DNA of 64,000 nt from Streptomyces sp. NRRL F-6492 (GCF_001280125.1 NZ_LGEG01000204.1:1-64000), one strand, 5' to 3'; shown: positions 26,918 to 36,553, numbered from the stretch's first letter. Made by a program: numbers and translations. The notes: generated by a model not told the origin, from the sequence alone.

Positions 26918-27456
26918 CAGCGCCTTCCCGCGGTGAGTTCGGTCGCGGCCCGGTCGCCGAGCAGCCGCTGGAGTTCCGCCATGCCCTTGGCGGTCTGGCT
27001 CTTGACCGTACCGACCGAGACGCCGAGCGCCAGGGCGGTGTCGCGTTCGGAGAGGTCGAAGGCGTGCCGGAGGACGACGCAGGCGCGCTTGCGGAACGGC
27101 AGGGCGCGCAGCGCGGTGCGGACGTCGAGGACGGCGGGGACGTCCGGGTCCTCGGTGTGTTCGGGCCGCCGGTCCCAGAAGGCGGTGATCCTGCGCCGCT
27201 CGCGCACGGTGCTCCGGATCCGGGTGCGGACGAGGTTGGCGACGACGCCCCGGGCGTAGGCGGCGGGGTGGTCGGCGGCGCGGACCCGGTCCCAGCGGTG
27301 CCACAGGGCGAGCATCGCGTCGGCCGCCAGGTCGTCGGCGGCATCGGTCTCGCCGGTCAACAGGTGCGCGAGTCGGGCGAGTTCGGTGTAGTGGCGCTCG
27401 AAGAAGGCCCGGAACTCGGCCGCGGCGTCGTCACCCCCGGTGTCCGTCACGGCCAC
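26917..27456 (-). CDS. ECF RNA polymerase sigma factor (SigE-like family)
   Basis: 179 residues from the GTG at 27456, with GGGAA upstream. Region 2 is FFERHYTELARLAHLLTGETDAADDLAADAMLALWHRWDRV, with the AYARGVVANLVRTRIR continuation. Region 4 is LRALPFRKRACVVLRHAFDLSERDTALALGVSVGTVKSQTAKGMAEL. The FWDRR linker is typical of this actinobacterial group. Its control is probably by the membrane protein encoded in the overlapping next gene. Confidence 0.9.
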   Translation of the reverse strand: MAVTDTGGDDAAAEFRAFFERHYTELARLAHLLTGETDAADDLAADAMLALWHRWDRVRAADHPAAYARGVVANLVRTRIRSTVRERRRITAFWDRRPEHTEDPDVPAVLDVRTALRALPFRKRACVVLRHAFDLSERDTALALGVSVGTVKSQTAKGMAELQRLLGDRAATELTAGRR

Positions 27457-27711
27457 GGGCGTTCCCGGTGGGCATGGGTGAGGGTGACCACGTACGCGCT
27501 CCTGGACGGTTCCCGGTGTCACGGGCGGCCGCCCGACGATTCGGGTCCCGACCCTAAGCGGCGGCGCGACGGGCTGTCCAGGCGGGTCCGGGGCGCGCCC
27601 GTTCCCGCGGTTCGCGGTGGGGAGTTCGGCACGGGAGTGGTTCTCCTCGCGGCTCGGAGGGGAGGGCCGGTGCGATGAGCGGAACGTGCTCGGAGACAAG
27701 CCGTGAACTAG

Positions 27712-27725
27712 TGGGAGCGCTCCCA
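27712..27725. promoter_or_regulatory. Perfect CebR box
   Basis: TGGGAGCGCTCCCA, identical to the 14-bp palindromic CebR consensus. It lies upstream of the cellulase gene and downstream of nothing else CebR-related, so it should repress the cellulase transcript. Confidence 0.9.
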
Positions 27726-27844
27726 CTGTGCAGTCGGGACGCGACGGCGTCAAGGCGTGCGAAGAGTTGAAGGCGGCCGACGAGGAATTTGCTCAACTCC
27801 TCTTTTCCTTGGCCGCCGTTGGCGCTACGGTCTGCCGGACCCAG

Positions 27845-27858
27845 TGGGAGCGGTTCCA
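27845..27858. promoter_or_regulatory. Degenerate CebR box
   Basis: TGGGAGCGGTTCCA differs from the consensus at two positions, both in the right half. It is 133 bp (start to start) from the perfect box and may allow cooperative or looped binding. Confidence 0.6.
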
Positions 27859-28418
27859 TCCAGTCGGCACGGCGTCAGGCCTGTGCCCTCGCTGCGAGGA
27901 CTCGCTCATGCGACATCCCGTACCTCCCGCACCTCTCCTGTCCCTCCCGCGTCCGTCCGTGCCGCTCGCGGGAGCGGCGCCCACGACCGCGAACACCACC
28001 CCCGCCGCGTGCGTCCCCGACGGCGCTCCCCGTGACACGGGCGGGCCGCCGGGCCGGCCTCGATCACGCGATCGCCCGCACGCGGGGCCCGGTGGACGCC
28101 GACCGGGCCACGGGGGCGAAGAACCCCGCCCTCGTGCCGGGCAGCGCGTACTCCGACGACACGAGCCGGTGGCCCGCGCACGCCCCCCGCCGATCCGGCG
28201 GAGAATCCGGCCGCCACCCGGCACGTCCACCCCTTCGACACCCGCGGTCCGTCGTACCGGGAACACCCGGGACCGCGCTTCCGGAACCGTTCCGGTCAGC
28301 GCGTACGACGGCACCTCCACCGCGTTCGGCATCGGGCCGCGCGACCACCCGCGCGCCCACTTCCGGTCGCCCCTTCCCGGCGATCGCCCCTTCCCGGCCG
28401 AAAGGAAACCCCACCCGC

Positions 28419-30164
28419 ATGAGCCGCACCCGTCGCACCAGCCGCACCGCCCTCCTGGCGGCGCTCGGCCTCATCACGGCCACCGGCGCCACCGCCACCG
28501 TCCTCGGCGCCGCCACCGCCGGCGCCGCCGCCCCCGGCTGCAAGGTCGACTACCGGATCACCAACCAGTGGAACACCGGCTTCGGCGCCGACGTGACCGT
28601 CACCAACACCGGTGACCCGGTGGCCTCCTGGACCGTCGAGTGGTCCTACGCCGGGAACCAGCAGGTCACCCAGGGCTGGAACGCCACGATCACCCAGTCC
28701 GGCACCGCCGTCACCGCCAAGAGCCTCTCCTACAACGGGACGCTGACCACGGGAGGTTCGACCTCCTTCGGCTTCAACGGCTCCCACAGCGGTACGAACG
28801 CGGTGCCCGCGACCTTCAAGCTCAACGGGGTCACCTGCAACACGACCACCACCCCTCCCACGGACCCCCCGACCACACCGCCCACCACGCCTCCCACCAC
28901 CCCGCCCGCCGGTTCCAAGGCCGACAACCCCTACGCCGGCGCCAAGGTGTACGTGAACCCCGAGTGGTCCGCGAAGGCCGCGGCCGAGCCGGGCGGCACC
29001 AAGGTGTCGAACCAGCCCACCGGCGTCTGGCTCGACCGGATCGCCGCCGTCAACGGCTCCGCGACCTCCATGGGCCTGCGCGCCCACCTGGACGAGGCCC
29101 TGAAGCAGAAGGGCTCCGGCGAGCTCGTCGTCCAGCTGGTGGTCTACAACCTGCCCGGCCGCGACTGCGCGGCGCTCGCCTCCAACGGCGAGCTGGGCCC
29201 GACGGAGATCGGACGCTACAAGACCCAGTACATCGACCCGATCGCCGCGATCCTCGCCGACCCCAAGTACGCGGGCCTCCGGATCGTCACCACCGTCGAG
29301 ATCGACTCGCTGCCCAACCTGGTCACCAACGTCAGCGGACGGCCGACCGCCACGCCCGGCTGCGACGTCATGAAGGCCAACGGCAACTACGTCACCGGCG
29401 TCGGCTACGCCCTGAACAAGCTGGGCTCGATCGCCAACGTCTACAACTACGTGGATGCCGGCCACCACGGCTGGCTGGGCTGGGACGACAACTTCGGCGC
29501 CTCCGCCGAACTGTTCAAGCAGGCCGCCACCGCCGAGGGCTCCACGGTCGCGAACGTGCACGGCTTCATCGTCAACACCGCCAACTACAGCGCCCTGAAG
29601 GAGGCCCACTTCGGGATCGGCGACAGCGTGAACGGCGTCTCCGTGCGCCAGTCGAAGTGGGTCGACTGGAACCGGTACACCGACGAGCTGTCGTACGCCC
29701 AGGCCATGCGCGCCAAGCTGGTCTCGCTCGGCTTCGACGCCCACCTCGGCATGCTGATCGACACCTCCCGCAACGGCTGGGGCGGCACCGCCCGGCCCAC
29801 CGCCCCGGGCGCGACGACCAACGTCGACACGTACGTGAACGGCGGGCGCTACGACCGGCGCATCCACCTCGGCAACTGGTGCAACCAGTCCGGCGCGGGT
29901 CTCGGCGAGCGGCCGCAGGCGGCGCCCGCCGCGGGCATCGACGCGTACGTCTGGATGAAGCCCCCGGGCGAGTCCGACGGCGCCAGCAAGGAGATCCCGA
30001 ACGACGAGGGCAAGGGATTCGACCGGATGTGCGACCCGACGTACACGGGCAACGCCCGCAACGGGAACAGCATGTCGGGCGCGCTGCCGAACGCCCCGGT
30101 CTCGGGCCACTGGTTCTCGGCCCAGTTCCAGGAGCTCCTGAAGAACGCCCACCCGGCGCTGTAG
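28419..30164 (+). CDS. Secreted GH6 cellulase (cellobiohydrolase type) with N-terminal CBM2
   Basis: The protein has 581 residues; GAAAGGAAA precedes the ATG. It has an Arg-rich signal peptide (SRTRRTSRTALLAALGLITATGATATVLG), a CBM2 domain (about residues 42-140: CKVDYRITNQWNTGFGADVTVTNTG, WTVEWSYAGNQQV, SFGFNGSHSG), and a Thr-Pro linker (about 142-165). The GH6 catalytic domain follows, with YNLPGRDCAALASNGE, YIDAI-like YKTQYIDPIAAILAD, TTVEIDSLPNLVTN, YVDAGHHGWLGW and VDAYVWMKPPGESDG. Length and loops fit a processive exo-type enzyme releasing cellobiose, which the CebEFG system encoded 1.5 kb away would take up. It is under CebR boxes. Confidence 0.94.
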   Translation: MSRTRRTSRTALLAALGLITATGATATVLGAATAGAAAPGCKVDYRITNQWNTGFGADVTVTNTGDPVASWTVEWSYAGNQQVTQGWNATITQSGTAVTAKSLSYNGTLTTGGSTSFGFNGSHSGTNAVPATFKLNGVTCNTTTTPPTDPPTTPPTTPPTTPPAGSKADNPYAGAKVYVNPEWSAKAAAEPGGTKVSNQPTGVWLDRIAAVNGSATSMGLRAHLDEALKQKGSGELVVQLVVYNLPGRDCAALASNGELGPTEIGRYKTQYIDPIAAILADPKYAGLRIVTTVEIDSLPNLVTNVSGRPTATPGCDVMKANGNYVTGVGYALNKLGSIANVYNYVDAGHHGWLGWDDNFGASAELFKQAATAEGSTVANVHGFIVNTANYSALKEAHFGIGDSVNGVSVRQSKWVDWNRYTDELSYAQAMRAKLVSLGFDAHLGMLIDTSRNGWGGTARPTAPGATTNVDTYVNGGRYDRRIHLGNWCNQSGAGLGERPQAAPAAGIDAYVWMKPPGESDGASKEIPNDEGKGFDRMCDPTYTGNARNGNSMSGALPNAPVSGHWFSAQFQELLKNAHPAL

Positions 30165-30252
30165 CACCCCGGTCGTAGCCCCCCGGCGTGTAGCGCCTCG
30201 GCCACAGCGCCCCGGCCCCAGCACCCCGGCCGTAGCGCCCCGTACGGAAGAA

Positions 30253-30282
30253 CCCGCGGTCCGGAACCCACCGGGCCGCGGG
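30253..30282. terminator. Bidirectional hairpin between the cellulase and cebR
   Basis: CCCGCGGTCCGG and CCGGGCCGCGGG pair over 12 bp with one G-U, around the loop AACCCA, in the 129-bp gap between two convergent genes. Upstream of it lies a degenerate run of GTAGCGCCCCGGC-like units. Confidence 0.75.
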
Positions 30283-30293
30283 GACCGGGCCCC

Positions 30294-31334
30294 TCAGGAC
30301 GACTCGCGCACCACCAGTTCCGTCGGCAGTACGTGCCGGCACAGCTCCGCCGGTTCCGCCCGCCCCTCGAAGTCCTCCGCGATCCTCCGGACCAGCATCC
30401 GCGCCATCGTGCGGCCCATCTCCTCGATCGGCTGCCGCACGCTGGTCAGCGGCGGGTCCATGAGCCGCGCCACCGGCGAGTCGTCGACCCCGACGAGGGC
30501 GACGTCCTCGGGCACCCGGCGGCCCGCCTCCCGCAGGGCCCCGCGCGCCCCGGCCGCCATCACGTCGGAGGCGGCGAAGACCGCGTCCAGGTCCGGTCTG
30601 CGGTCGAGCAGCAGGCGCATGGCCCGCCGGCCGCCCTCCTCGGTGAAGTCGCCCGTCGAGACCAGCTCCTCGTCGGGCGCGAGACCGGCCTCCGTGAGGC
30701 CGGCCCGGTAGCCGCCGAGCCGGGCACGCGCCACGTACATGTCGAGCGGTCCGGTGACGGTCGCGATCCCGCTCCGGCCGCGCCCCACCAGATGGGCGAC
30801 GGCCGCCCGCCCCGCCCCGATGTTGTCGGAGTCCACGTACGGCACGGGCTCGGCCTCCGTGCGGCGCCCGTTCATGACGACCGGCAGGCCCAGCTCCCCG
30901 ATCCGGTCGGGCAGGGGGTCGTCGCCGTGGACGGAGGCGAGCAGCACCCCGTCGACGCGCTGGGCCGCGAGGTACTGCTCGAAGCGCTGCCGCTCCTGTT
31001 CGCTGCGGACCAGGGTGAGCAGCAACTGCTTGTCGGAGTCGGCGAGTTCGGCGCTGACGCCCCGGATGAGGTCGAGGAAGTAGGGCTCCGCGAAGAGCCG
31101 GGCCTCGACCTCGGGGATGACGAGCGCGATCGCGTCGGTGCGACTGCCGGCCAGGGCGCGGGCGGCCTGGTTGGGGACGTAGCCGAGTTCCGCGACGGCT
31201 CGGGCGACGGCCGTCCTGGTCCGCTCGCTGACCCGGGGGGAGCCGTTGATGACCCGGGAGACCGTGCCCCGGCCGACCCCGGCCCTGGCCGCGACCTGTT
31301 CCAGGGTGGGTCTGCCGCTCTGCCGTCCGTTCAC
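30294..31334 (-). CDS. cebR: LacI-family cellobiose repressor CebR
   Basis: The 346-residue protein has a LacI HTH at residues 10-56 (TLEQVAARAGVGRGTVSRVINGSPRVSERTRTAVARAVAELGYVPNQAARAL) and a periplasmic-binding-like sensor with VDGVLLASVHGDD, VPYVDSDNIGAGRAAVAHLVGRG and VFAASDVMAAGARGALREAGRRVPEDVALVGVDDSP. In Streptomyces CebR represses cellulase, cebEFG and bglC genes and is released by cellobiose or cellotriose. Its location between cellulase and cebE, and five CebR-type boxes around it, make the assignment firm. One box lies just upstream of its own start, so it is autoregulated. Confidence 0.93.
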   Translation of the reverse strand: MNGRQSGRPTLEQVAARAGVGRGTVSRVINGSPRVSERTRTAVARAVAELGYVPNQAARALAGSRTDAIALVIPEVEARLFAEPYFLDLIRGVSAELADSDKQLLLTLVRSEQERQRFEQYLAAQRVDGVLLASVHGDDPLPDRIGELGLPVVMNGRRTEAEPVPYVDSDNIGAGRAAVAHLVGRGRSGIATVTGPLDMYVARARLGGYRAGLTEAGLAPDEELVSTGDFTEEGGRRAMRLLLDRRPDLDAVFAASDVMAAGARGALREAGRRVPEDVALVGVDDSPVARLMDPPLTSVRQPIEEMGRTMARMLVRRIAEDFEGRAEPAELCRHVLPTELVVRESS

Positions 31335-31390
31335 GACTTCCGTGACTCCCCTCGTAGGGCGAAGTACCGCTCGACCTGCCCCTTCATTGA

Positions 31391-31404
31391 TGGGAGCGCT
31401 CCCA
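31391..31404. promoter_or_regulatory. Perfect CebR box at the cebR promoter
   Basis: TGGGAGCGCTCCCA, 56 bp upstream of the cebR ATG. It is a site for autoregulation, and lies in the 370-bp divergent cebR-cebE gap, which contains no gene. Confidence 0.9.
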
Positions 31405-31578
31405 CATTAGATCACCCAAGCCCTTCCGCGCCACGAGGCGGGACCGGGAGATCGTTCAGGAGATGACGGGACCGGGGCGCCGGGAGGGCGCGAAACCCCC
31501 GGAAAACCTTCCGGTAACGAATCCGCCTTCACGTCTTGACACCTGGACCCGGCAGGCAGCAACCTTCCGGCAACGACG

Positions 31579-31592
31579 TGGGAGCGCTCCCA
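31579..31592. promoter_or_regulatory. Perfect CebR box at the cebE promoter
   Basis: TGGGAGCGCTCCCA, 112 bp upstream of the cebE ATG and 188 bp (start to start) from the cebR box. It should control the cebEFG-bglC operon. Confidence 0.9.
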
Positions 31593-31704
31593 TAACCAGA
31601 GGCGCACACCCCGCGACGGGTCCCGGCCGGCCGCCGCCGAGCCGCGTTCAGCCGGCCGGACCCCTTGGCGCACAACGAGCACCACCTTGGACGAGGAGAG
31701 TGGA

Positions 31705-33039
31705 ATGCGCACTTCCAGCAGCAGACGCGGGCGCCGCACGGCGATCGCGGCGGTCGCCGTCGCCGTGACCGGCACGACCCTGCTCACCGGCTGCGGCAGC
31801 GACGGTGACGACGGCGCCAAGAGCGGCGGCGCGATCACGCTGCGGGTCGGGACCTTCGGTTCCTTCGGCTACGACGACAAGACCGGCGCCAAGCTCTACG
31901 CCGAGTACGAGAAGACCCACCCCGGCATCAAGATCGAGGAGTCGAACGTCGCCGACGGGCAGAAGTACTGGGACACGCTGAAGCTGCGCCTCTCCCGCAA
32001 CAGCGGACTCGCGGACGTCCAGGCGATCGAGGTCGGCTACATCGCCGAGGCGACCGGTTCCACCATGGCGGACAAGTGGGTCGACCTGGGCAAGGAGGGG
32101 GGCGCGGACCTCGGCGCCTTCCTCGACTGGAAGGTCAAGCAGGCGACCACCGGCGACGGCAGGGTGATCGGCCTCGGCACCGACATCGGCCCCATGGCCG
32201 TCTGCTACGACAAGGACCTCTTCGCCAAGGCCAAGCTGCCGACCGACCGCGACGCCGTCGGCAAGCTGTGGGCGGGCGACTGGTCCAAGTTCCTGGAGGT
32301 CGGCAAGACATACCAGAAGAACGCACCCGCCGGCACCGCCTTCCACGACTCGGCGAGCGGCCTCTTCAACGCGGTCGTCTCCAGCGACCCGGTGCAGTAC
32401 GCCGACGCGAGCGGCAAGCTCGACTGGGAGAACAGCCCCGGCGTGAAGAAGGCCTGGGACACCGCCGTCGCGGCGGCGCGGGGCGGACTCACCGCCAAGC
32501 TGCGCCAGTTCGACGAGAAGGGCACCTGGAACGCGGCCTTCAAGAACTCGAAGTTCGCCACCGTCGCCTGCCCGAGCTGGATGACCGGCATCATCAAGGA
32601 CCAGGCCGGACCGGCCAACCAGGGCAAGTGGGACATCGCCGCGCCGCCGGTGGCCGGCAACTGGGGCGGCGCCTTCCTCGCCGTGCCGAAGTCCGGGAAG
32701 CACGCCAAGGAGGCGGCCGAGCTCGCCGCCTGGCTGACCGCCCCCGAGCAGCACGCCAAGGTGTTCGCGGTGAACGGCAACATCCCCTCGTCCAAGGACA
32801 CGCTCACCTCGGTCGCCGTCCAGGAGGCGAAGCTGCCGTACTTCGGCGACGCCCCGGTCGGCAGGATCTTCTCCGGCGCCGCCGCCAAGATCACGCCGGC
32901 CAGCATCAGCCGCTGGGACGGCCAGGTGAAGACCTTCCTCACCGACAACGGCATCCTCGACATCGAGCAGCGCGGCACCGACCCGGCCAAGGCCTGGGAG
33001 AACGTCAAGAAGCTGGTCGACGACAAGATCGACCAGTAG
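31705..33039 (+). CDS. cebE: Cellobiose/cello-oligosaccharide-binding lipoprotein CebE
   Basis: The 444-residue lipoprotein has the lipobox LLTGC (Cys about residue 30). The ATG at 31705 follows GAGGAGAG. The mature protein is an SBP_bac_1 sugar-binding protein (RVGTFGSFGYDDKTGAKLYAEYEKTHPGIKI, VIGLGTDIGPMAVCYDKDLFAKAKLP, WMTGIIKDQAG, GGAFLAVPKSGKHAKEAAELAAWLT). It captures cellobiose and cellotriose outside the membrane. The operon order cebE-cebF-cebG-bglC and the CebR box upstream support the assignment. The cognate ATPase (MsiK in Streptomyces) is not in this window, as is usual. Confidence 0.93.
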   Translation: MRTSSSRRGRRTAIAAVAVAVTGTTLLTGCGSDGDDGAKSGGAITLRVGTFGSFGYDDKTGAKLYAEYEKTHPGIKIEESNVADGQKYWDTLKLRLSRNSGLADVQAIEVGYIAEATGSTMADKWVDLGKEGGADLGAFLDWKVKQATTGDGRVIGLGTDIGPMAVCYDKDLFAKAKLPTDRDAVGKLWAGDWSKFLEVGKTYQKNAPAGTAFHDSASGLFNAVVSSDPVQYADASGKLDWENSPGVKKAWDTAVAAARGGLTAKLRQFDEKGTWNAAFKNSKFATVACPSWMTGIIKDQAGPANQGKWDIAAPPVAGNWGGAFLAVPKSGKHAKEAAELAAWLTAPEQHAKVFAVNGNIPSSKDTLTSVAVQEAKLPYFGDAPVGRIFSGAAAKITPASISRWDGQVKTFLTDNGILDIEQRGTDPAKAWENVKKLVDDKIDQ

Positions 33040-33130
33040 CGGGGGCCGCGTGCCGGTCCGCCGCCGCCTGCCGGGCGGCGGACCGGCACCGTCCGCACCG
33101 GCGCACGCATCGACCTGGAAGGACGCCCCC

Positions 33131-34135
33131 GTGGCCACCTCCGTCCGGACGCGGTCCGACGGCTCCCCGCCGCCCGCCGCACCGCCCTCCTCCCCCGGCC
33201 CGCACGGTCGCCGCACCGCCCCCGGCGGCTGGCGCAGCACCCTCTACCGCTGGGACCTGAAGGCGGTCCCGTACGTCTTCGTCGCCCCCTTCTTCCTCAC
33301 CTTCGCCGCCTTCGGCCTCTTCCCGCTGATCTACACGGGCTGGCTCTCCCTCCACCGGGTGGAGCTCGGCGGCGGAGCGGAGTGGAAGGGCCTGGAGAAC
33401 TACGGCGACCTGGCGACCAGCGAGTTCTTCTGGAACGCGCTCGCCAACACCTTCACCATCGGGGTCATCTCGACCGTCCCGCAGCTGCTCATGGCCCTGG
33501 GCCTGGCGCACCTGCTGAACTACAGGCTCCGGGGCCGCGGCTTCTTCCGGGTCGCGATCCTCGCCCCGTACGCCACCTCGATCGCGGCGGCGACCCTGGT
33601 CTTCGCCCAGCTGTTCAACACCGACTACGGGATGATCAACACCCTCCTGGAGTGGACCGGCGTCGGCCCGGTCGACTGGGAGGCGTCCAAGTGGCCGGCG
33701 CAGATCGCGATCTCGACGATCGTGACCTGGCGCTGGACCGGCTACAACGCGCTGATCTACCTGGCCGCCATGCAGGCCGTGCCGCAGGACCTGTACGAGG
33801 CGGCCTCGCTCGACGGGGCCTCGCGCTGGCGCCAGTTCCTCAGCGTCACCATCCCCTCCATCCGGCCCACCATCCTCTTCACGATCGTGGTCTCCACCAT
33901 CGGCGCCACCCAGCTCTTCGGCGAGCCGATGCTCTACGGCGGCAGCGTCGGCATCAGTGGCGGCAGCGGCAACCAGTTCCAGACGCTGAGCCTGCTGATG
34001 TACGAGAAGGGGTGGGTCACCGGCGCCCTCGGGCAGGCCTCGGCCATCGCCTGGGTGATGCTGCTGCTCCTGCTGATCGTCGGCGGCGTCCAGGCGCTCG
34101 TCTCCCGCCACAACCGCAAGAAGCTGGGGGGCTGA
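33131..34135 (+). CDS. cebF: Cellobiose ABC transporter permease CebF
   Basis: A 334-residue polytopic protein from a GTG with GGAAGG upstream. A Pro/Arg-rich cytoplasmic N-terminus of about 45 residues precedes six predicted membrane helices (starting VPYVFVAPFFLTFAAFGLFPLIYTGW). The EAA loop YEAASLDGASRWRQFLSVTIPSIRPT is that of MalF-type carbohydrate permeases. It pairs with CebG, which starts 3 nt after its stop. Confidence 0.93.
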   Translation: MATSVRTRSDGSPPPAAPPSSPGPHGRRTAPGGWRSTLYRWDLKAVPYVFVAPFFLTFAAFGLFPLIYTGWLSLHRVELGGGAEWKGLENYGDLATSEFFWNALANTFTIGVISTVPQLLMALGLAHLLNYRLRGRGFFRVAILAPYATSIAAATLVFAQLFNTDYGMINTLLEWTGVGPVDWEASKWPAQIAISTIVTWRWTGYNALIYLAAMQAVPQDLYEAASLDGASRWRQFLSVTIPSIRPTILFTIVVSTIGATQLFGEPMLYGGSVGISGGSGNQFQTLSLLMYEKGWVTGALGQASAIAWVMLLLLLIVGGVQALVSRHNRKKLGG

Positions 34136-34138
34136 CCC

Positions 34139-35050
34139 GTGGCCCGCACACTCGACACGCCCCGCCCGGCGAGCCCGGCGGCCGAACGCCCCGCGCCCGG
34201 CCGGCGCTTCCGCCAGTCGGCCGGGAAGCAGCACCACGCCGGACCTCTGACGTACGTCCTGCTCGCCCTCGCCGCGGTGGTCTCGCTCTTCCCGCTGTAC
34301 TGGAACGTGGTCGCCGCCTCGCACACCGGCGAGCGGGTCGTGGAGGCCCCGGCGCCGCTGCTGCCCGGCCCCCGCCTCCTCGACAACCTCACCTTCGCCT
34401 GGAACCAGGTCGACATGGGCGAGGCCCTGGTCAACACGACGATCGTGGCGAGCCTGGTGGCCGTGTCCACCGTCCTCTTCTCCACGCTCGCCGGCTTCGC
34501 CTTCGCCAAACTGCCCTTCCGGGGCCGCACGATGCTGCTCTCGCTCGTGGTCGCCACCATGACGATCCCGCCTCAGCTCAGCGTCATCCCGCTCTACCAG
34601 ATCGTCACCGACCTCGGCTGGGTCGACCAGCTCCAGTCGGTCGTCCTGCCCTCCCTCGTCGCCGCCTTCGGCGTGTTCTTCATGCGCCAGTTCCTGGTCG
34701 AGGCACTGCCCGTGGAGCTGGTGGAGGCGGCCCGGATGGACGGCGCGCACAGCCTCCGGGTGATCTGGCACGTGGTCTTCCCGGTGGCCCGGCCCGCGAT
34801 GGCGGTGCTCGGCATGCTGGTCTTCGTCCAGTCGTGGAACGACTTCTTCTGGCCGTTCATCGCGCTCACCCCGGACGGCAACCCCACCCTCCAGGTGGCG
34901 CTCGCCGGGCTCGGCGCGGGCAACCACAGCGTGGACCACGCCATCGTGCTGACCGGCGCCCTGATCTCCACCGTGCCGCTGCTGCTCGTCTTCGCCTTCC
35001 TCGGCAAGCACATCGTGGGCGGCATCACGGCCGGCGCCGTCAAGAGCTGA
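34139..35050 (+). CDS. cebG: Cellobiose ABC transporter permease CebG
   Basis: The 303-residue MalG-type permease starts at a GTG 3 nt after cebF. Six hydrophobic helices begin at LTYVLLALAAVVSLFPLYWNVVAAS. The EAA loop is LVEAARMDGAHSLRVIWHVVFPVARPAM. The second half has VQSWNDFFWPFIAL, common in sugar permeases. It forms the heterodimeric channel with CebF. Confidence 0.93.
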   Translation: MARTLDTPRPASPAAERPAPGRRFRQSAGKQHHAGPLTYVLLALAAVVSLFPLYWNVVAASHTGERVVEAPAPLLPGPRLLDNLTFAWNQVDMGEALVNTTIVASLVAVSTVLFSTLAGFAFAKLPFRGRTMLLSLVVATMTIPPQLSVIPLYQIVTDLGWVDQLQSVVLPSLVAAFGVFFMRQFLVEALPVELVEAARMDGAHSLRVIWHVVFPVARPAMAVLGMLVFVQSWNDFFWPFIALTPDGNPTLQVALAGLGAGNHSVDHAIVLTGALISTVPLLLVFAFLGKHIVGGITAGAVKS

Positions 35051-35092
35051 CCTGCCCCTTCCCCGCACAACGTACCGATCCCGCACCAGCGT

Positions 35093-35106
35093 TGGGAGCG
35101 CCCTCC
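35093..35106 (+). promoter_or_regulatory. Degenerate CebR box overlapping the bglC ribosome binding site
   Basis: TGGGAGCGCCCTCC keeps the left half of the CebR consensus but has a degraded right half. It directly precedes the bglC ATG, and its GGGAG also serves as the ribosome binding site. A functional CebR site here would act as a roadblock or translation-proximal control. Confidence 0.55.
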
Positions 35107-35107
35107 T

Positions 35108-36553
35108 ATGACCGCGTCCGAAACCCGGCCGCTCACCGCCACCCGTTCGTTCCCGCCCGGCTTCCTCTGGGGCGCGGCCACCGCCGCGTACCAGATCGAG
35201 GGAGCGGCGGCGGAGGACGGCCGTACCCCGTCCATCTGGGACACCTTCTCGCACACCCCGGGCAGGGTCTTCGAGGGCCACACCGGCGACGTGGCCGTGG
35301 ACCACTACCACCGGTTCCGCGAGGACGTCGCCCTGATGTCCGAACTCGGCCTGAACGCCTACCGGTTCTCCGTCTCCTGGTCCCGGGTGCAGCCCACGGG
35401 GCGCGGTCCCGCCGTGCAGAAGGGCCTGGACTTCTACCGGGCGCTCGTGGACGAGCTGCTGGCCGCCGGGATCGAGCCGGCCCTGACGCTCTACCACTGG
35501 GACCTGCCGCAGGAGCTGGAGGACGCGGGGGGCTGGCCGGAGCGGTCGACCGCCGAGCGGTTCGCCGAGTACGCGGGGATCGTCGCGGACGCCGTCGGCG
35601 ACCGGGTCTCCCGGTGGACCACGCTCAACGAGCCCTGGTGCAGCGCCTTTTTGGGGTACGGCTCCGGGGTGCACGCGCCGGGCCGCACCGATCCGGTGGC
35701 CGCCCTGCGCGCGGCCCACCACCTCAACCTGGGGCACGGACTCGCGGTCCAGGCGCTGCGGGCCGCGCTGCCGGCGGACCGGCGGCAGCTCTCCGTCTCG
35801 CTCAACCTGCACGAGGTGCGGCCGCTGACCGGCTCGGCCGGGGACCTGGACGCGGTCCGCCGCATCGACGCCGTCGGCAACCGGGTCTGGCTGGGGCCGA
35901 TGCTGGAGGGCGCCTACCCGGAGGACCTGCTCGCCGACACCGCGCACCTCACCGACTGGTCCTTCGTGCGGGACGGGGACACGGCGACGGCGAGGCAGCC
36001 GCTGGACCTGCTCGCGGTCAACTACTACGCGCCGACCCTGGTGTCGGAGGTCGCGGCGGGCGCCGAGAAGCCGCAGGACGACGGGCACGGCGACAGTCCG
36101 CACTCCCCGTGGCCGGGGGCGGACCGGGTCGCCTTCCACCGGGCGCCGGGCGAGCGGACGGCGATGGGCTGGCCGGTCGACGCGGGCGCGCTGTACGACC
36201 TGTTGAAGCGGGTGTCCGCCGCGTACCCCGGTCTTCCGCTGGTGATCAGCGAGAACGGGGCGGCGTACGAGGACGTGGTCGGCCCGGACGGTTCGGTGCA
36301 CGACCCGGAGCGGGCCGCCTACGTGCACGCGCACCTGGAGGCGGTGCACCGGGCGCTCGCGGACGGCGTGGACGTGCGCGGCTACTTCCTCTGGTCGCTG
36401 CTCGACAACTTCGAGTGGGCGTACGGCTACGCGAAGCGGTTCGGGGCGGTCCGGGTCGACTACGACACCCTGGAGCGGACGCCGAAGTCGAGCGCCCGCT
36501 GGTACGCGCGGGTGGCGCGGTCGGGCGAGCTGTCGGCACCGGACGCGGGCTGA
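35108..36553 (+). CDS. bglC: GH1 intracellular beta-glucosidase BglC
   Basis: The 481-residue GH1 enzyme has the N-terminal signature [19 protein letters not shown], acid/base Glu175 in TTLNEPW and nucleophile Glu382 in [10 protein letters not shown]. The C-terminal [16 protein letters not shown] is also present. It lacks a signal peptide and so hydrolyses imported cellobiose to glucose in the cytoplasm. By doing so it also removes the CebR ligand, as known from other Streptomyces. It is the last gene of the cebEFG operon, followed by a strong terminator. Confidence 0.95.
   Translation: MTASETRPLTATRSFPPGFLWGAATAAYQIEGAAAEDGRTPSIWDTFSHTPGRVFEGHTGDVAVDHYHRFREDVALMSELGLNAYRFSVSWSRVQPTGRGPAVQKGLDFYRALVDELLAAGIEPALTLYHWDLPQELEDAGGWPERSTAERFAEYAGIVADAVGDRVSRWTTLNEPWCSAFLGYGSGVHAPGRTDPVAALRAAHHLNLGHGLAVQALRAALPADRRQLSVSLNLHEVRPLTGSAGDLDAVRRIDAVGNRVWLGPMLEGAYPEDLLADTAHLTDWSFVRDGDTATARQPLDLLAVNYYAPTLVSEVAAGAEKPQDDGHGDSPHSPWPGADRVAFHRAPGERTAMGWPVDAGALYDLLKRVSAAYPGLPLVISENGAAYEDVVGPDGSVHDPERAAYVHAHLEAVHRALADGVDVRGYFLWSLLDNFEWAYGYAKRFGAVRVDYDTLERTPKSSARWYARVARSGELSAPDAG

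Larger units (their letters stand above)
27457..28418. other. Long 5' region of the cellulase gene with two CebR boxes
   Basis: Between the sigma factor start and the cellulase ATG there are 962 bp. CebR boxes lie at 27712 and 27845. From about 27860 to 28400 several frames are open, but none has a ribosome binding site plus a recognisable domain. Either the cellulase has a leader of more than 500 nt, or a promoter closer to the gene is used, or an older gene has decayed here. Confidence 0.5.

Noticed and set aside
30165..30250. Short repeated GTAGC-CCCCGGC units after the cellulase, considered as a CRISPR-like array
   Set aside because: Units are only about 15 bp, imperfect, without spacers of constant length; it is simple-sequence drift before a terminator.
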